This document shows positions 17,172-25,980 of a stretch of DNA of 64,000 nucleotides, in pieces. Numbering within the stretch: the stretch's first letter is position 1; each line of letters opens with the position of its first letter. The notes under the pieces are model-generated. The model did no database searches and had not been told where the DNA came from. It saw only the letters and a list, made by a program, of their open reading frames with translations. The stretch comes from Opitutia bacterium UBA7876 (GTDB lineage: Bacteria > Verrucomicrobiota > Verrucomicrobiia > Opitutales > Seribacteraceae). A program made the position numbers and the translations under genes. The stretch is taken from the NCBI GenBank assembly GCA_002500665.1, contig DLRY01000038.1, positions 41,715-105,714 on the forward strand, read 5' to 3'.

Positions 17172-18122
17172 TCAGGAGTGATTGAGAATCTCTTCCGGGG
17201 AAGCGGTTGCAGTACCTACCTTGCCAACCACGATGCCAGCGGCGACGTTGGCGAACTCAGCGGCTTGCTCGAGGCTCGCGCCTGCGCCAAGCGCAAGGGT
17301 CATGCTGGCAATGACCGTATCACCGGCGCCGGAGACGTCGTAAACCTCGCGGGCTGCCGTCGGCATGGTTTTCTCCACTCGTCCTTCCCGAGCCAGGAGC
17401 ATGCCGTCGGCGCCCAAAGTAATTGCCAGCATGGCAGGGTTGAATTTTTCGTTGATGGAGCGGACGATATTCTCCTCCGGAACCTTTTCCCTGGTAAGTC
17501 TCGAGATACCGGCCAACTCGAAAGCCTCGAGTCGGTTGGGGGTAAGCAGATCGGGATTGGAGTAGTCGAGCAGACGACTTGGCTTGGGATCGACGGCGAC
17601 GAACGGCGAGGCTTCCCTGACCAAGGCGATCAGCTCATTAGTCACGAACCCCTTTCCGTAGTCGGATATGACGACCACATCCGCTTCGCCCGCCTTTTGC
17701 CTCAAGTCCTCACCGAGCTTGGAAAGGTCGGGTCGGTATGAATCAGGCGCCTCCTCACGATCCACCCGGCAAATTTGCTGGTTCGAGGCCATGACGCGCG
17801 TTTTGCTGATGGTCGGGGCTCCCTCGAAACTAAGAAGCGAATCGACGGCTATATCCTTGTCTTTGAGGATATTCTTCAAGCGGTCTCCTTGCTCATCCCT
17901 CCCGAACCATCCGAATGCCTCCACCACGGCCCCCATGTCAGCCCCGTTCAATGCTACGTTGGCCGCGCCACCGGCAACTACCGTCTCGTCCTCCACCGCA
18001 AGAACGGGCACCGGGGCCTCAGGCGAAATCCTGCTGACTTCCCCTTTGACGTACCTGTCGAGCATGACGTCACCGACAACCAGAAGGCGAAGGCTCTTGA
18101 TTCGCTCCAGAATATCTTTCAT
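17172..18122 (-). CDS. hldA: D-glycero-beta-D-manno-heptose-7-phosphate kinase (HldA/RfaE domain I)
   Basis: PfkB-family kinase adding a phosphate at C1 of heptose-7-phosphate; 316 residues, corresponding to the N-terminal domain of bifunctional HldE. It has LLVVGDVMLDRYVKG, VAGGAANVA, FGRDEQG, VDPKP, LTPNRLEA, and the ATP/catalytic motif DVSGAGDTV with Asp268 as general base. No adenylyltransferase domain is fused, so HldC should be elsewhere. The -10 box TATAAT lies only 6 nt before the ATG, suggesting a leaderless mRNA. Followed by gmhB and nudix. Confidence 0.92.
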   Translation of the reverse strand: MKDILERIKSLRLLVVGDVMLDRYVKGEVSRISPEAPVPVLAVEDETVVAGGAANVALNGADMGAVVEAFGWFGRDEQGDRLKNILKDKDIAVDSLLSFEGAPTISKTRVMASNQQICRVDREEAPDSYRPDLSKLGEDLRQKAGEADVVVISDYGKGFVTNELIALVREASPFVAVDPKPSRLLDYSNPDLLTPNRLEAFELAGISRLTREKVPEENIVRSINEKFNPAMLAITLGADGMLLAREGRVEKTMPTAAREVYDVSGAGDTVIASMTLALGAGASLEQAAEFANVAAGIVVGKVGTATASPEEILNHS

Positions 18123-18128
18123 GAAGGA

Positions 18129-18159
18129 ATTATATGCATCAAGCGACGAGGATTCTCAA
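18129..18159 (-). promoter_or_regulatory. hldA promoter (leaderless) within the divergent intergenic gap
   Basis: On the minus strand TTGAGA (18159-18154) and a perfect TATAAT (18134-18129) are separated by 19 nt. The -10 ends 6 nt before the hldA ATG, so transcription should begin at or beside the start codon. The element also covers the ribosome-binding site and start codon of the divergent DUF192 gene. Confidence 0.55.
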
Positions 18160-18661
18160 TTCCCATTTGGCGGGACTGCTTGTTCTGCTTTTGTTTTCCT
18201 GCAGGCAAGAAGCGAGCAAGGAAACGAAAGGCCCGATCCCCGGGGAGCCTTTCCGGTTTACCCTTGAGGTCGGAGAGGCAAAGGTGGAAGCTGAACTTGC
18301 CGCGAAACCGGAGGAAAGGGAAAAGGGTCTCATGTACAGGAATTCGCTGGCTGACGGAAAGGGCATGCTCTTCGTTTTCGAGCAACCAGGGCCTCAGAAG
18401 TTCTGGATGAAGAATACCAGGATTCCACTCGATATCGGATATTTCTCCCCGGACGGAAAACTCCTCGAGGTTCATGCCGCCCAACCACACGACCTAAGCG
18501 GAGCTCCCTCCCGTTCGGAAAAGGTGAAGTTCGTTTTGGAGCTGAACCGGAATGGTTTTCGTGAGATGGGAATAAGGATGGGCGACAGCATGGACCTGAA
18601 GGAAATTTCCAGGGCCTTGAGGGAAAGGGGTCTCGATCCATCGAAATACGGACTGCCCTAG
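18134..18661 (+). CDS. DUF192 family lipoprotein-like protein
   Basis: Protein of 175 residues with a signal peptide ending LLVLLLFSC, so probably a lipoprotein acylated on Cys23. The mature part is a DUF192 domain: EREKGLMYR, GMLFVFEQP, the invariant FWMKNTRIPLDIGY, and FVLELNRNGF. DUF192 proteins are small secreted beta-barrel proteins of unknown biochemical role. AAGGAA sits 4 nt before the ATG. The start codon is only 11 nt from that of divergent hldA, so its promoter must lie inside hldA. Its stop overlaps the galE stop on the other strand. Confidence 0.87.
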   Translation: MHQATRILNSHLAGLLVLLLFSCRQEASKETKGPIPGEPFRFTLEVGEAKVEAELAAKPEEREKGLMYRNSLADGKGMLFVFEQPGPQKFWMKNTRIPLDIGYFSPDGKLLEVHAAQPHDLSGAPSRSEKVKFVLELNRNGFREMGIRMGDSMDLKEISRALRERGLDPSKYGLP

Positions 18662-19680
18662 CCGTTCTCGTAGCCGGAGGGGTTGTCTTTTTGCCAGCGC
18701 CAGGCATCGGCCAACATTTCATCGAGGGAAAACCTTGCTTCCCAGCCAAGCAGTTCGCGGGCGAGGGAGGGGTCGGCCCAAGTGGCTGAAACGTCGCCCT
18801 CCCGGCGACCGACGAGTTCGTGTTTGATCCTTTGTCCGCTGACGCGCTCGAAGGCGTCTATGACTTCCATCACGGAAGACCCCCGGCCGGTTCCCAGGTT
18901 ACAGGTAAAGCCGGTTTCCGACTGCTCCAGTTTTTCCACGGCCCGGACGTGGGCATCTGCCAAGTCCATGACGTGGAGGTAATCCCGGACGGCCGTTCCG
19001 TCGGGTGTCGGATAATCAGTACCGAAAACCTTCAGTTTATCCAGCCTCCCGGTCGCGACTTGGCATACGTAGGGGACCAGATTATCGGGCGTTCCCTTCG
19101 GGTCCTCCCCGATCCGCCCACTGGGATGGGCTCCAACGGGGTTGAAGTACCTTAGGATGGCTGGCTTGAAGCCAGGGCTTGCAGTTGCAAAATCCAGAAT
19201 GACCCTCTCCATCACGTGCTTCGTTCTTCCATAGGGGTTGGAAACATTCCCCGTGGGATGACTCTCGTTTACGGGAACCTTTTCCGGTTCCCCGTAAACG
19301 GTGCAAGATGAGCTGAAGACCAATCCCTCCGTACCCGCCCTGCTCATCTCCTCGAGAAGAGCAATGGAGCCCGCCACGTTGTTTCGGTAATATTTTAGAG
19401 GCTCTTTGGTCGATTCCCCAACCGCCTTGAGGGCGGCGAAATGAATGACGCTTTGCAGATCGTCGTGAGCCAGGAAGATTTGCCCGAGAAGGTCCTGATC
19501 AAGCAAGTCGCCACGGAATAATTCGACGGGTTTGCCGGCAAGCGATTCGACTCGACGCAGAGACTCCGGAGAGGAATTGGAAAAGTTGTCCAGCACCACC
19601 ACCTCATGGCCTCGCTCCAGCAGGGCCAAAACGGTATGGCTACCTATGTAGCCCGCGCCTCCGGTAACGAGAATCTTCAT
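18658..19680 (-). CDS. galE: UDP-glucose 4-epimerase
   Basis: Interconverts UDP-glucose and UDP-galactose (or the N-acetyl forms). At 340 residues it is standard length. It shows TGGAGYIGSH at the N-terminus, FAALKAVGES, SSSCTVYG with the catalytic Ser, YGRTK with Tyr/Lys, RYFNPVGAHPSG, and GTAVRDYLHVMDLADAH. It is the last gene of the great minus-strand polysaccharide locus and overlaps the preceding sugar transferase by four bases (ATGA). Confidence 0.96.
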   Translation of the reverse strand: MKILVTGGAGYIGSHTVLALLERGHEVVVLDNFSNSSPESLRRVESLAGKPVELFRGDLLDQDLLGQIFLAHDDLQSVIHFAALKAVGESTKEPLKYYRNNVAGSIALLEEMSRAGTEGLVFSSSCTVYGEPEKVPVNESHPTGNVSNPYGRTKHVMERVILDFATASPGFKPAILRYFNPVGAHPSGRIGEDPKGTPDNLVPYVCQVATGRLDKLKVFGTDYPTPDGTAVRDYLHVMDLADAHVRAVEKLEQSETGFTCNLGTGRGSSVMEVIDAFERVSGQRIKHELVGRREGDVSATWADPSLARELLGWEARFSLDEMLADAWRWQKDNPSGYENG

Positions 19681-20996
19681 CGGCTTCCCCTCGCCACGGA
19701 CCTGAGGGTCGATAGAATGATTTGAACGTCCATTAGGATGGAGGCGTTCTTGATGTAATAGAGATCGAAGGCCAGCTTTTCCTCCGAATCATCCAGATCG
19801 GAGGCATAGCGAAAACGAATTTGAGCCCATCCCGTAAGCCCGGGCTTGACTAGATGACGACAATTCCAGTGGGGAACCTTGTCCATCAAATCCTTTTGAA
19901 ACTCAGGCCTCTCGGGACGCGGGCCGACAATGGACATCTCTCCCTTGACGACGTTCCAAAACTGTGGAATTTCATCGATTCTCCAGTTGCGCATGAACTT
20001 GCCGAAACGGGTCACCCGCTGGTCTTTCTCGCGGGCCCATTCGGCACCGGAGCACTCCGCATCCCTTTTCATCGTACGGACCTTGTAAAGGGTATAGGGC
20101 CTGCCCATGAAACCAGTACGGGTCTGCTTGAAAAAGAGAGGAAAGCCCGAGTCGATGGCGCTGATGACGAGGGCAGTCAAAAGAATGGGAAGGGAAAGCA
20201 AAAGCCCTAGAATCGCAAAAGTCAGGTCGGTAAGCCGCTTGAGCCTATGGACAAAGGGATCCCTCAGCCGAAGGTCCAGTTTGGCCAACCAGGACTGGTC
20301 CACTTGCCCGGGAGGAATCTTCTCAAGATATCTTTCCCAGAAATCGACCATGCCCATAACCCTAGTCCCTGCCTCAAGCAGCGGTATGATCTCCACCTCG
20401 GCGGCCTCCGGGCTTTTGTCCATGACCACCAAATCAATCCGCTCGTCCCGGCAAAAATCAGGGAAGCAATCCCGAAGGTCGGAACCATCCCCCGAAACCC
20501 AGTCGAAAATTCCCTCTTGGTCCTTGATCGAGGATCGAATCACTCGGGAGGAGGCATCGTCGGCGAGGATGAAAACCCTTGGCCGACTGCGCCGGGCCAG
20601 ACGGTTGAAAAGACCAAGAAAAAGAAAGCTGGCAAGGCCCGTTGAAGAGGCGATTTTGAGGATTGCGAAACGGCCCACGAAATCAAATTCGACGACCCAT
20701 ACTCCCAACAGCAGAGCCAAACTGGCCAAGGCGGCGGCAAGCCAGAACAGGATAAGTTGGCGAAGGGAAACCCGAGCCAGACGCCGCTCCGTCACACCCA
20801 CCATTTCACAAAAGGCAAGAAAGCAGAGACCAAAGCCAAGAGCATAGAGAAAAAGCCGTTCCTGCTGGACGTTGGCCAAGGTCTCGCTGGCGGGGGAAAA
20901 ATGGATCGGCACGATAAAGGCGGCCAAACTCGCTATCAAGAAGGCGGAGGCTACCTTCGCTCCCTTGCTTAGGTTCCAGTCAGAGTTTCTGGACAT
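19677..20996 (-). CDS. undecaprenyl-phosphate sugar phosphotransferase (WbaP/WcaJ type)
   Basis: Membrane enzyme that starts repeat-unit assembly by moving a hexose-1-phosphate onto undecaprenyl phosphate; 439 residues. The N-terminal half has about five hydrophobic helices and a CoA-binding-like Rossmann segment (RPRVFILADD...). The C-terminal bacterial sugar transferase domain shows KRLTDLTFAILGLLLSLPI, FKQTRTGFMGRPYTLYKVRTM, RIDEIPQFWNVVKGEMSIVGPRPE and PGLTGWAQI. It overlaps the preceding glycosyltransferase by one base (TGATG). One of three initiating transferases in this locus; the sugar is unknown. Confidence 0.92.
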   Translation of the reverse strand: MSRNSDWNLSKGAKVASAFLIASLAAFIVPIHFSPASETLANVQQERLFLYALGFGLCFLAFCEMVGVTERRLARVSLRQLILFWLAAALASLALLLGVWVVEFDFVGRFAILKIASSTGLASFLFLGLFNRLARRSRPRVFILADDASSRVIRSSIKDQEGIFDWVSGDGSDLRDCFPDFCRDERIDLVVMDKSPEAAEVEIIPLLEAGTRVMGMVDFWERYLEKIPPGQVDQSWLAKLDLRLRDPFVHRLKRLTDLTFAILGLLLSLPILLTALVISAIDSGFPLFFKQTRTGFMGRPYTLYKVRTMKRDAECSGAEWAREKDQRVTRFGKFMRNWRIDEIPQFWNVVKGEMSIVGPRPERPEFQKDLMDKVPHWNCRHLVKPGLTGWAQIRFRYASDLDDSEEKLAFDLYYIKNASILMDVQIILSTLRSVARGSR

Positions 20997-22132
20997 CAGT
21001 CTGCAACCTCCCTTTTCATTGTTTCGAGCAAAACCTCCGCCTGGACCCGGCGACCGAATTGGGGACGACTGCGAAGGACTCTAGTCCTTAATTTTTCGAG
21101 GCGGTCCCGCTCTCGGTAAAAATCGAGAATGATATCCGCAATCAACGAGGGATCGTTGGTCTGCAAGCCGACCCCCAAGCCTTCGTTCTCGATCATATCG
21201 ACCATTTCACCGCCCGGGGAGGCAATCACGGGTAATCCGGCTCCGATAAAATCGTAGAACTTCGCAGGTAGTGCCTTCCGCATCGCATCCGTCTCCTTGA
21301 GCAGACAAATTCCCAAGTGACATTGAGATAGTAAGGGGGCCAATTTCTCAAGCGGAATCTCGTCCATGAACTCGACCGTTTCAGCCGAAACCTCTCGGCT
21401 AAAATCCCCCGATTGACCTACGATCAGGAACCTGATTTCGGGCTCAATTCGCTCAAGGATTACCATGACTTCCCGAAGCGCATCACGGTCATAAAAACGT
21501 CCAAGCCTTCCGTGGTATACGATGGTAAATCGGGAAAACTTTTCCTTGGTCGAAAGCGATTCCGCAAAGACCTGCTCGCTATATCCGTTGCGCGAAAGGC
21601 AGGGAATTCCTCCATAGCTCATTTCCTTCAAGTCGAACAGCAAGCCTCTCGTAACGGTCGAAACCAGCGACGACGAACCATAGATCAAGCGCTCCAAGCC
21701 ACGAAGCAGGCGGCCCGGCCATCCCTTGGAATCCAGAACCCCGAGCTCGAAAAGGACGTTTGGGTAACGGTCTCTGACGTCGAAAACATAGGGAATGCGG
21801 GCCAACCGACAAGCAAAGGCGCAACAAGCCGCCATGAAGAAGGGTGGAGAGGTAATCAAGTTCAACTGGGTATCCCTTCCTTTCAACATGAGCCGGCACG
21901 CAAGATCCAAGCCAAGGCAAAACTCCTGAACAAAGCGCTTGGCAAGGGATGCGCGGTTATCGGGAACGCGGAACCATGACCTGACCAAGTTGAGGCTTGG
22001 GCCGGCTTCGCGGGAGGTAAACACGGTCACTTCATGGCCAAGCTCGACGAAAAGGGAAGCCCATGACTCGGCCCGAGCCGAAGCCGCAGCATTCATGGGA
22101 TGAAATTCCGAACTTACGATTCCTATTTTCAC
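20996..22132 (-). CDS. GT-B glycosyltransferase, family 4 (WbuB-like)
   Basis: Cytoplasmic or peripheral glycosyltransferase of 378 residues. The N-terminal domain begins KIGIVSSEFHPMNAAASARAESWA, typical of WbuB-like enzymes. The nucleotide-sugar-binding C-terminal domain has IVYHGRLGRFYDRDAL, KALPAKFYDFIGAGLPVIAS and the E-x7-E type GEMVDMIENEGLGV. The GTG start at 22132 overlaps the wecB stop as GTGA; the longer frame runs backward into wecB. Acceptor and donor are unknown. Confidence 0.88.
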   Translation of the reverse strand: MKIGIVSSEFHPMNAAASARAESWASLFVELGHEVTVFTSREAGPSLNLVRSWFRVPDNRASLAKRFVQEFCLGLDLACRLMLKGRDTQLNLITSPPFFMAACCAFACRLARIPYVFDVRDRYPNVLFELGVLDSKGWPGRLLRGLERLIYGSSSLVSTVTRGLLFDLKEMSYGGIPCLSRNGYSEQVFAESLSTKEKFSRFTIVYHGRLGRFYDRDALREVMVILERIEPEIRFLIVGQSGDFSREVSAETVEFMDEIPLEKLAPLLSQCHLGICLLKETDAMRKALPAKFYDFIGAGLPVIASPGGEMVDMIENEGLGVGLQTNDPSLIADIILDFYRERDRLEKLRTRVLRSRPQFGRRVQAEVLLETMKREVAD

Positions 22133-23217
22133 TTGAGGGCGTTTTTCAGGCAAAGGGCGATCGCATCCGAGGAATGCCCGTCCCCGTAGAGTTCGACCGC
22201 CCAGTCCAGCTCCGCGGATAATGCCTCCTCGACCTTGCAGGGGATGGAATCGACCATGGGTCGGGCCAAACGGTTGTAGCCCCCCGGCAGCAATTCGATC
22301 CACTCGGTCTCGGTGCGCAGAGTTACGCATGGCACCTTCTGGAAAAATGCTTCCTTTTGCATGCCACCCGAGTCCGTTATGACCACGGAGGAAGAGCTTT
22401 CCAAGCGCAGGACGTCGAGATAGCCGACCGGCTCGATTAACCGGATCCCGTCATGCAGACTATCGCTCAACCCGAATTGTTCCATCCGGGACTTGGTCCG
22501 AGGATGGAGAGGCAAGATGATTGGAAGAGACCGGGCAACTTCCCCGAGTCCCTCCATCAACCCTTGCAGGATCTCCTTCGAGTCGACGTTTTCCGCCCGA
22601 TGAAGAGTACAAAGGGCAAAGCCTTTTTCCTGCAGGCCGAGATTCTCCAGGATAGTGCTTCTTTCCTTTGCTCTCTCCCCGAAGAGGAGGGCTGCATCAA
22701 GCATGACGTCACCGGTCCGGATGATCCTGTCCCGTCCAATTCCTTCCTTTTCCAGGCGCTCGAAGGCCACTTCGGTCGGAGCAAAAAGAAGATCGCATGA
22801 GTGGTCCACTAGAATGCGGTTGATTTCCTCGGGCATCCTGCGGTTATCGGAACGCAGGCCCGCCTCGACGTGGGCACAGGGAATATTCAGTTTGGAGGCG
22901 GCCAAGGCGCCCGCCAAGGTGGAATTGGTATCCCCGTAGACCAGTACCCAGTCGGGTTTCTGCTCAACCAGCATCTCCTCGATGCGGATCAACATTTGCC
23001 CGGTCATCGACCCATGACCACCTCCCGAGATTCCTAAATTCGCGGCGGGGGGAGAAATTTCCATTTCGTCAAAAAAGACCTTGGACATGTTCTCATCAAA
23101 ATGCTGTCCGGTATGGACCATGAATTCACTGGCCTCGGCCTTTTGTATTAAGGCTCTGGAAACTACGGCCGCCTTGACGAACTGGGGGCGAGCTCCGATG
23201 ACGGTAAAAATTCTCAT
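22129..23217 (-). CDS. wecB: UDP-N-acetylglucosamine 2-epimerase (non-hydrolysing)
   Basis: Interconverts UDP-GlcNAc and UDP-ManNAc, or acts on a related diamino-sugar nucleotide as in O-antigen pathways; 362 residues. It contains TVIGARPQFVKAAVV, HTGQHFD, VYGDTNST, HVEAGLRS, the catalytic-region HRAENVD, and VITDSGGMQKEA. In this locus it could serve ManNAc/ManNAcA or 2,3-diamino-uronate synthesis, since a UDP-sugar dehydrogenase is also present. It overlaps the downstream glycosyltransferase by four bases. Confidence 0.94.
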   Translation of the reverse strand: MRIFTVIGARPQFVKAAVVSRALIQKAEASEFMVHTGQHFDENMSKVFFDEMEISPPAANLGISGGGHGSMTGQMLIRIEEMLVEQKPDWVLVYGDTNSTLAGALAASKLNIPCAHVEAGLRSDNRRMPEEINRILVDHSCDLLFAPTEVAFERLEKEGIGRDRIIRTGDVMLDAALLFGERAKERSTILENLGLQEKGFALCTLHRAENVDSKEILQGLMEGLGEVARSLPIILPLHPRTKSRMEQFGLSDSLHDGIRLIEPVGYLDVLRLESSSSVVITDSGGMQKEAFFQKVPCVTLRTETEWIELLPGGYNRLARPMVDSIPCKVEEALSAELDWAVELYGDGHSSDAIALCLKNALK

Positions 23218-23237
23218 TTCAAGATGACCGGCTCAAG

Positions 23238-24047
23238 CTACTCTCGCAATCCGATCTCCCATTCGGATTTGTTCAACGGAAGTTCCTTATGCCAAGGATT
23301 GGCTTCTTGGCTTTCCGGAAGGCAATAGACTTTTTTTCCTGAAACTTGGAGGTAGGCGGGTTCGTAGGGTGGAAAGTACGAAGCACGGACTTTCCTTTCC
23401 ATTGCCTCCGGGGCTTCCCCCAATTGAAGAAGTTTGTTGGGTTCCCAAGCGGTTTTTCCATAAAAGACGCCACCACCGGACAAGGGACTCCTGGGAACGT
23501 CCCCGGAAAGCATCAGGTCCAGGAACTCTCGAAAGGTCGATTCCGCAACGGGTAGGGTTTTCCGGTAGAGCGAAAGGGCAGTGTCTTCGGGACTGATGGG
23601 AATGATCGACTCCTTGATCAAGTCTCCTTCGTCAACCTCAGGAACCACCCAATGGATCGTCACCGAGTAATTCTTCTCATCATTGAGAATGGCGAAGGAG
23701 ATCGTATTGTGTCCCTTGTAGTCGGGAAGTTTGGCGTTATGAAGGTTGAAGACGTTTCCGGAAACGGAGGATATTACCTCGCTGCTCAGAATCCATTTGT
23801 GCTGAACCGATACCAAGGCATCGACCCCCATCAATTCCACCGCTTCCAGTATGAGTTGCTCATTCCGAACGTGGTTCGAGATGAAGTGAAGATCACGACA
23901 AACCTCGTTCTCGGACCTCAGGCCTTCGTAAAAGCTTTCATTGGTAACGATGGATGCCAAGCTTATCCTTTCCTTGAAACCCGGGCCCATGAGAGCCCTT
24001 AGACAGAGGCAGGCCAACCTGCCCTGGCCCAGAAAAAGAACCTTCAT
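23238..24047 (-). CDS. formyltransferase-fold enzyme, probable sugar N-formyltransferase
   Basis: Protein of 269 residues with a 10-formyl-THF-dependent formyltransferase domain at about residues 1-190. The catalytic Asn101, His103 and Asp139 are present in NLHNAKLPDY and VDEGDLI. It lacks the tRNA-binding C-terminal domain of Fmt and begins MKVLFLGQGRLACLCLRAL, like sugar formyltransferases acting on 4-amino or 3-amino dideoxy sugars. Placed between wecB and an SGNH hydrolase, it most likely decorates a surface sugar; the substrate is not determined. Confidence 0.75.
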   Translation of the reverse strand: MKVLFLGQGRLACLCLRALMGPGFKERISLASIVTNESFYEGLRSENEVCRDLHFISNHVRNEQLILEAVELMGVDALVSVQHKWILSSEVISSVSGNVFNLHNAKLPDYKGHNTISFAILNDEKNYSVTIHWVVPEVDEGDLIKESIIPISPEDTALSLYRKTLPVAESTFREFLDLMLSGDVPRSPLSGGGVFYGKTAWEPNKLLQLGEAPEAMERKVRASYFPPYEPAYLQVSGKKVYCLPESQEANPWHKELPLNKSEWEIGLRE

Positions 24048-24050
24048 GAT

Positions 24051-24737
24051 TCAATCGGCCTCAAGTTCCGAAATCTCGATCAATTTTTCGATCACCTTGG
24101 GAATTAGGTTGTTCGTATACAGGGCATGGCCTTCCTCGCTCAGGTGAATGCCGTCCTCCAGAAGAAGGCTTTCCAGTTTAGTCGCAGCAGGTTGATCCAG
24201 TTGGTCGAGCCAAATTTTCTCCATATCAATCAAGGTAACCGGATTGCCCGAGGCCGTCATTCTTTCGTGGGCATCCCTGATCAGTTGGTTGTAGCGGGCA
24301 TTGCTGTCGTCGTAAGTGATGCCGGAATAGTGGGAAAAATCTCCCTTTAGGGAGGGATGATTGGTGTTGAGAAAGCAATGGCGCACGCCGAAGGCAACGG
24401 CACGCTCGACGATTTCCTCCAGGTTGGCGACAAAGCTATTGGGACTGACTCGAGGGAGATTTTTATCGTCCGCCCAATAGTTGCAATCGTTCATCCCGAA
24501 CTGGATCATCATGAAATCAGGCCCATGGGAAGTCACGTCGTAGTGCATGCGCTGGAGCGCCTGCCTGGTGGTATCCCCATTTACGCCGGCGTTCTGGACG
24601 ACGAAGGGGACCCCGTAATCATCCACCTTGCCAAGATCAACGGCCAGGTTAGAGGCCCAAGTCTTGTAGGCGTTGACGAGTTGACCGAAGCAAATGGAAT
24701 CACCGAACAAGTAGAATTTAACGGAATTACTCTTCAT
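24051..24737 (-). CDS. SGNH/GDSL-family hydrolase
   Basis: Predicted esterase or acyl hydrolase of 228 residues. The four family blocks are visible: FGDSICFG with Ser14, Gly54 in GVNGDTT, Asn83 in FGMNDCN, and Asp195/His198 in DGIHLSEEGH. No signal peptide is evident, so it would act in the cytoplasm. The next gene (formyltransferase) starts 3 nt after its stop. It may de-acylate a sugar or lipid intermediate; this is inferred from the locus only. Confidence 0.82.
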   Translation of the reverse strand: MKSNSVKFYLFGDSICFGQLVNAYKTWASNLAVDLGKVDDYGVPFVVQNAGVNGDTTRQALQRMHYDVTSHGPDFMMIQFGMNDCNYWADDKNLPRVSPNSFVANLEEIVERAVAFGVRHCFLNTNHPSLKGDFSHYSGITYDDSNARYNQLIRDAHERMTASGNPVTLIDMEKIWLDQLDQPAATKLESLLLEDGIHLSEEGHALYTNNLIPKVIEKLIEISELEAD

Positions 24738-24748
24738 CGGCGCGAGTG

Positions 24749-25963
24749 CTAGTCGGAACGGTGGAAACTGTCTTTCTTCATATTGACGAGATACTCTATC
24801 ATTGAATCGATGCCCAAACCAAGCCTCTCTTCACCAAATTTCCCGGACGCGATGACGTCCCGGTAGGCATGGTCCGCCATTTTCTGAAGATACTCGTCAT
24901 CCTTGAGCAATCCGCAAACCTCGTTGGCATTTGAAAAATCCCGCTTCAAAGGGATATAATGCTCCCGTGCCCGCAGGATTCCGGAATACTCGCCTTCGTA
25001 TCCGACCTGCACGGTCTTCGTGGCGATGGACTCGAACGACCTGGGTGTAATCATGCGGTAATCGACGTTTCCCTCGACCGGTGAAAGGAATCTATCATGG
25101 ACCTGTTCATAGGTGGCTTCCGGATTCTCGGACAAAAACTTGGAGACCTCTTTCTCGGCAGACTCGTCGAAATCAAATATGCTCGCCCCACCCTCAAGCC
25201 CGACGACCGCCTTTCCGGATTGCATGAAACCCAGCCAGTCTTCCCCATAGATACGATCCTTGGGATCGGAACTGAGATCGATAACAAGATCTCTCCCATC
25301 CAAGTTCTCAAGGCATCTTTCCGTCAGGGTTGTCTTTTCCCGGGCCGCGTGACCCAGCCAATAGGGAAGATGATTGCCGCGATAGATCAGGTGCTTGGAA
25401 CGACTCGCGGTCGGCGGCGCATCCAACCCGACCCATTCGTTCGAGACGTAGCCGGCGAGAGACGAAACCTTCAATACGTCCTTTAATTCGGGAAGGTGGT
25501 AAACCCGTTCGAGCTTGTCCTTGTCGACGAGCGAAAGAATTCCGTCTATGCCCAGATGTATCATCTCCCGCATCATCCGGTTCACCCACCTGTATTCGTC
25601 CTGTATGACCTGGATCTTGATTCCCTTGAAGGCCCGCAGACTCTTCCTGAGATAACGGGGAACGTAGTCCCGGATCAGGATGCAGATCGAGTAGTGAATA
25701 ATCACGACGTCGTAATCCCTGCCCTGCTCGTCCTTCAATCCGACCCGTGGCCTTCCCAGTAACTTGTCCAGCCTCGAGGTGGGAATGGGGTTTCGAACGG
25801 TGACTTCATGGCTGGAGTTGTTCCTGATTGCTCGAATATAATCGGCGCAGCAACCAGCGGTGTAACCCTCATTGGCCAAGAGAAGAACGCGCAGGGGTTC
25901 GTCGCCCTTCCCGGTCGAGCTTATCAGCTCTTCCATTTCAAAGGTATGACGATTTTCGCTCAT
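24749..25963 (-). CDS. glycosyltransferase-like protein, paralogue A
   Basis: Protein of 404 residues with a GT-B/CgeB-like look, paralogous to the gene just upstream. Shared motifs in order are DVVIIHYSI, QVIQDEYRWVN, YRGNHLPYWLG, DLSSDPKDRIYGEDWLGF, GLEGGASIFDFD, ITPRSFESIATKTVQVGYEG, and YSGILRAREHYIPLKRDFSN. The C-terminal part resembles the nucleotide-binding half of group-1 glycosyltransferases. The ATG at 25963 is chosen because it lies 17 nt after the preceding stop; the longer frame overlaps that gene. Donor and acceptor are unknown. Confidence 0.6.
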   Translation of the reverse strand: MSENRHTFEMEELISSTGKGDEPLRVLLLANEGYTAGCCADYIRAIRNNSSHEVTVRNPIPTSRLDKLLGRPRVGLKDEQGRDYDVVIIHYSICILIRDYVPRYLRKSLRAFKGIKIQVIQDEYRWVNRMMREMIHLGIDGILSLVDKDKLERVYHLPELKDVLKVSSLAGYVSNEWVGLDAPPTASRSKHLIYRGNHLPYWLGHAAREKTTLTERCLENLDGRDLVIDLSSDPKDRIYGEDWLGFMQSGKAVVGLEGGASIFDFDESAEKEVSKFLSENPEATYEQVHDRFLSPVEGNVDYRMITPRSFESIATKTVQVGYEGEYSGILRAREHYIPLKRDFSNANEVCGLLKDDEYLQKMADHAYRDVIASGKFGEERLGLGIDSMIEYLVNMKKDSFHRSD

Positions 25964-25980
25964 TTCCGACTCGGTGGGGG

